From: Planctomycetota bacterium
Lineage (GTDB): Bacteria; Planctomycetota; Planctomycetia; Planctomycetales; Planctomycetaceae
NCBI GenBank assembly: GCA_024278285.1
Contig: JAJRTM010000543.1
Span: 1 to 8,898, forward strand
Direction of reading: 5' to 3'
DNA: 8,898 nucleotides
In this document: one piece after another, positions 8,234 through 8,898 of the stretch
Layout of the letters: every line of letters starts with the position of its first letter
How positions within the stretch are numbered: position 1 is the stretch's first letter
Translations under genes and position numbers: made by a program
The notes under the pieces: model-generated
What the model saw: the letters and a program-made list of their open reading frames with translations, nothing else
Told to the model about the DNA's origin: nothing
Database searches by the model: none

Positions 8234-8491
8234 TTACTCATCAACTAATTCGACATCATCAGTCGAATCAATCACTTTCATCAATTTCGCGTAGGAAGAA
8301 CGAGTATCAACTATAAATTTGTAATCGAAATAGGGCCGCCCAACCGGAGAACGTTCCCGCAAACCGGCTTCTAATCCGTTACGAAGCAGCTTTGATGAAA
8401 AGTGTTTACAGGCATCGTTCCCCTTCACGCGAACCAGACAGTCAAGGTGTATCTGGTCCGGCCGTAAATTTATATGATGACTTGATACCAT
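8234..8491 (-). CDS. Hypothetical protein, 85 residues
   Basis: I do not recognise this family. The 85-residue product is soluble in appearance, with no membrane segment or signal peptide, and has mixed charge with an acidic end (DSTDDVELVDE). A basic middle part contains KGNDACKHF and GLRERSP, followed by YFDYKFIVDTRSSYAKLMKVI, which reads like alternating strand and helix of a small alpha/beta domain. The two cysteines are far apart and do not form a metal site. Evidence that it is real: ATG at 8491 with AGGGAAG six bases upstream (8504-8498), plausible codon use throughout and a promoter-like pair of boxes before it. It ends 275 bases before the glycosyltransferase start on the same strand, too far to suggest coupled translation. 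Alternative: a chance open frame; length alone does not exclude this. Confidence 0.6.
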   Translation of the reverse strand: MVSSHHINLRPDQIHLDCLVRVKGNDACKHFSSKLLRNGLEAGLRERSPVGRPYFDYKFIVDTRSSYAKLMKVIDSTDDVELVDE

Positions 8492-8497
8492 GGAATT

Positions 8498-8547
8498 CTT
8501 CCCTGTTAGCCCAGCAGAATTTATTGCAACCTAATCATGAAAAACAA
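8498..8547 (-). promoter_or_regulatory. Possible promoter and ribosome binding site of the 85-residue gene
   Basis: On the minus strand a -35-like TTGTTT (8547-8542) and a -10-like AATAAA (8525-8520) are 16 bases apart, giving a predicted leader of about 20 bases with GGGAAG (8503-8498) six bases before the ATG. The boxes match the sigma-70 consensus only partly (three and four of six). The ribosome binding site is more convincing than the promoter. Confidence 0.3.
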
Positions 8548-8567
8548 GTCATTCACAAATATTCATC

Positions 8568-8645
8568 ATGTATGATACATTTTCCTGCCCCTATTGTCGC
8601 TTAATCGAAGTTCCTCCGCCAGAGAGATTAGTATCTTATCAATGA
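8568..8645 (+). pseudogene. Possible zinc-ribbon N-terminus remnant or tiny ORF
   Basis: A 25-codon frame starts with ATG at 8568 and contains CPYC followed by IEVPPPE and LVSYQ, then TGA. The pattern of a Cys-x-x-Cys knuckle, a VPP stretch and a short run of residues resembles the first half of the zinc ribbons that open many planctomycete proteins; the second Cys pair would be expected right after the point where the stop falls. No ribosome binding site precedes the ATG and neither other frame continues the motif. A relic of a lost gene or a coincidence are both possible. Confidence 0.25.
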
Positions 8646-8682
8646 AATGACGCGCAAAACTGACTGGATATTTTCAAGCGAG

Positions 8683-8703
8683 CCAGGGGTGTTAACCCCT
8701 TGG
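8683..8703. repeat. Strong hairpin, possibly a dispersed palindromic repeat
   Basis: CCAGGGGT (8683-8690) pairs with ACCCC-TTGG (8695-8703) around a GTTA loop, eight or nine pairs with one bulged T. The preceding GCGAGC plus the G-rich/GTTA/C-rich core recalls, from memory only, short palindromes scattered through Rhodopirellula-type genomes. There is no T-run after it on either strand, so a simple terminator is unlikely. Confidence 0.45.
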
Positions 8704-8756
8704 TAACCGTGCTCTCACATTATCGGAAGCAAATCGGCACTCGTAAGTTACCAGGG
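8698..8756. other. Long-range stem that excludes the preceding hairpin
   Basis: CCTTGGTAAC (8698-8707) pairs with GTTACCAGGG (8747-8756), ten positions with one G-T pair. Inside, GTGC (8709-8712) pairs with GCAC (8737-8740), leaving a 24-base loop. Because 8698-8703 is also part of the hairpin at 8683-8703, the two folds cannot form together. Such switching is seen in attenuators, but no downstream gene is visible in the window. Confidence 0.3.
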
Positions 8757-8898
8757 TCATTACGGGCTTGTTGATTTATTAAACAAAATGTCGTGTTCAG
8801 TATGTTTTCACTATTTTGAAACAGGCCTTTTCAGACGTTTCGTTACATTAAACCATGTTCAAAGCTAACTTAAAGCGAATAACGCGACTTCGGAAATA
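8757..8898. other. Right edge without a supported gene
   Basis: Together with 8492-8756 this makes a stretch of about 400 bases without a convincing gene. The last part is AT-rich. An ATG at 8855 opens a frame running off the window (MFKANLKRITRLRK) but has no ribosome binding site, and a minus-strand frame entering from the right stops at about 8849. Neither can be judged. Confidence 0.3.

Noticed and set aside
8074..8499. Direct repeat ATGGAATTCT at 8074-8083 and 8490-8499
   Set aside because: Ten bases, contains a common palindrome, and flanks do not extend the match; likely chance.
8855..8898. ATG with an open frame leaving the right edge (MFKANLKRITRLRK)
   Set aside because: Only 14 codons are visible, with no ribosome binding site or promoter, so it cannot be called.
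8849..8898. Minus-strand frame entering from the right edge and ending in TAA
   Set aside because: About 16 codons without motif; an open stretch of this size is expected by chance.

Overview
The window looks like chromosomal DNA of a planctomycete-type bacterium. The main reasons are a very eukaryote-like tripeptidyl-peptidase II, an FtsH with a long Ser/Gln/Glu-rich N-terminal tail, non-ATG starts, loosely packed genes and short palindromic repeats between genes. GC content appears moderate by eye. The lineage is an inference from gene content; there is no rRNA or other marker here.

Layout: (1) Positions 2-3445, + strand: the 3' nine-tenths of a tripeptidyl-peptidase II (TPP II) gene whose start lies left of the window. 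(2) 3446-3676: a convergent gap holding two related hairpins that together form a long imperfect inverted repeat. (3) 3677-4810, - strand: a minimal DEAD-box RNA helicase with a TTG start and a clear ribosome binding site. (4) 4811-4995: an intergenic stretch with a third palindromic block and a short hairpin just behind the ftsH stop. (5) 4996-6981, - strand: ftsH, the membrane-bound AAA+ zinc protease. (6) 7125-7958, - strand: a soluble family 2 glycosyltransferase of the dolichol-phosphate-mannose-synthase type. (7) 8234-8491, - strand: an 85-residue hypothetical protein with a good ribosome binding site. (8) 8492-8898: mostly non-coding, with a possible remnant of a zinc-ribbon gene and a strongly structured segment at 8683-8756.

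The three large minus-strand genes run in one direction with gaps of about 145 and 185 bases. They are probably separate units or a loose cluster rather than a tight operon. Two ATP-independent or ATP-dependent proteolytic machines (TPP II and FtsH) lie near each other, but no shared regulation is visible.

The most striking item is the TPP II. From the catalytic His to the catalytic Ser its key residues sit at the same spacings as in the human enzyme, and both glutamates that clamp the substrate N-terminus are present. The non-coding palindromes and the mutually exclusive hairpins near the right edge are the least explained parts.
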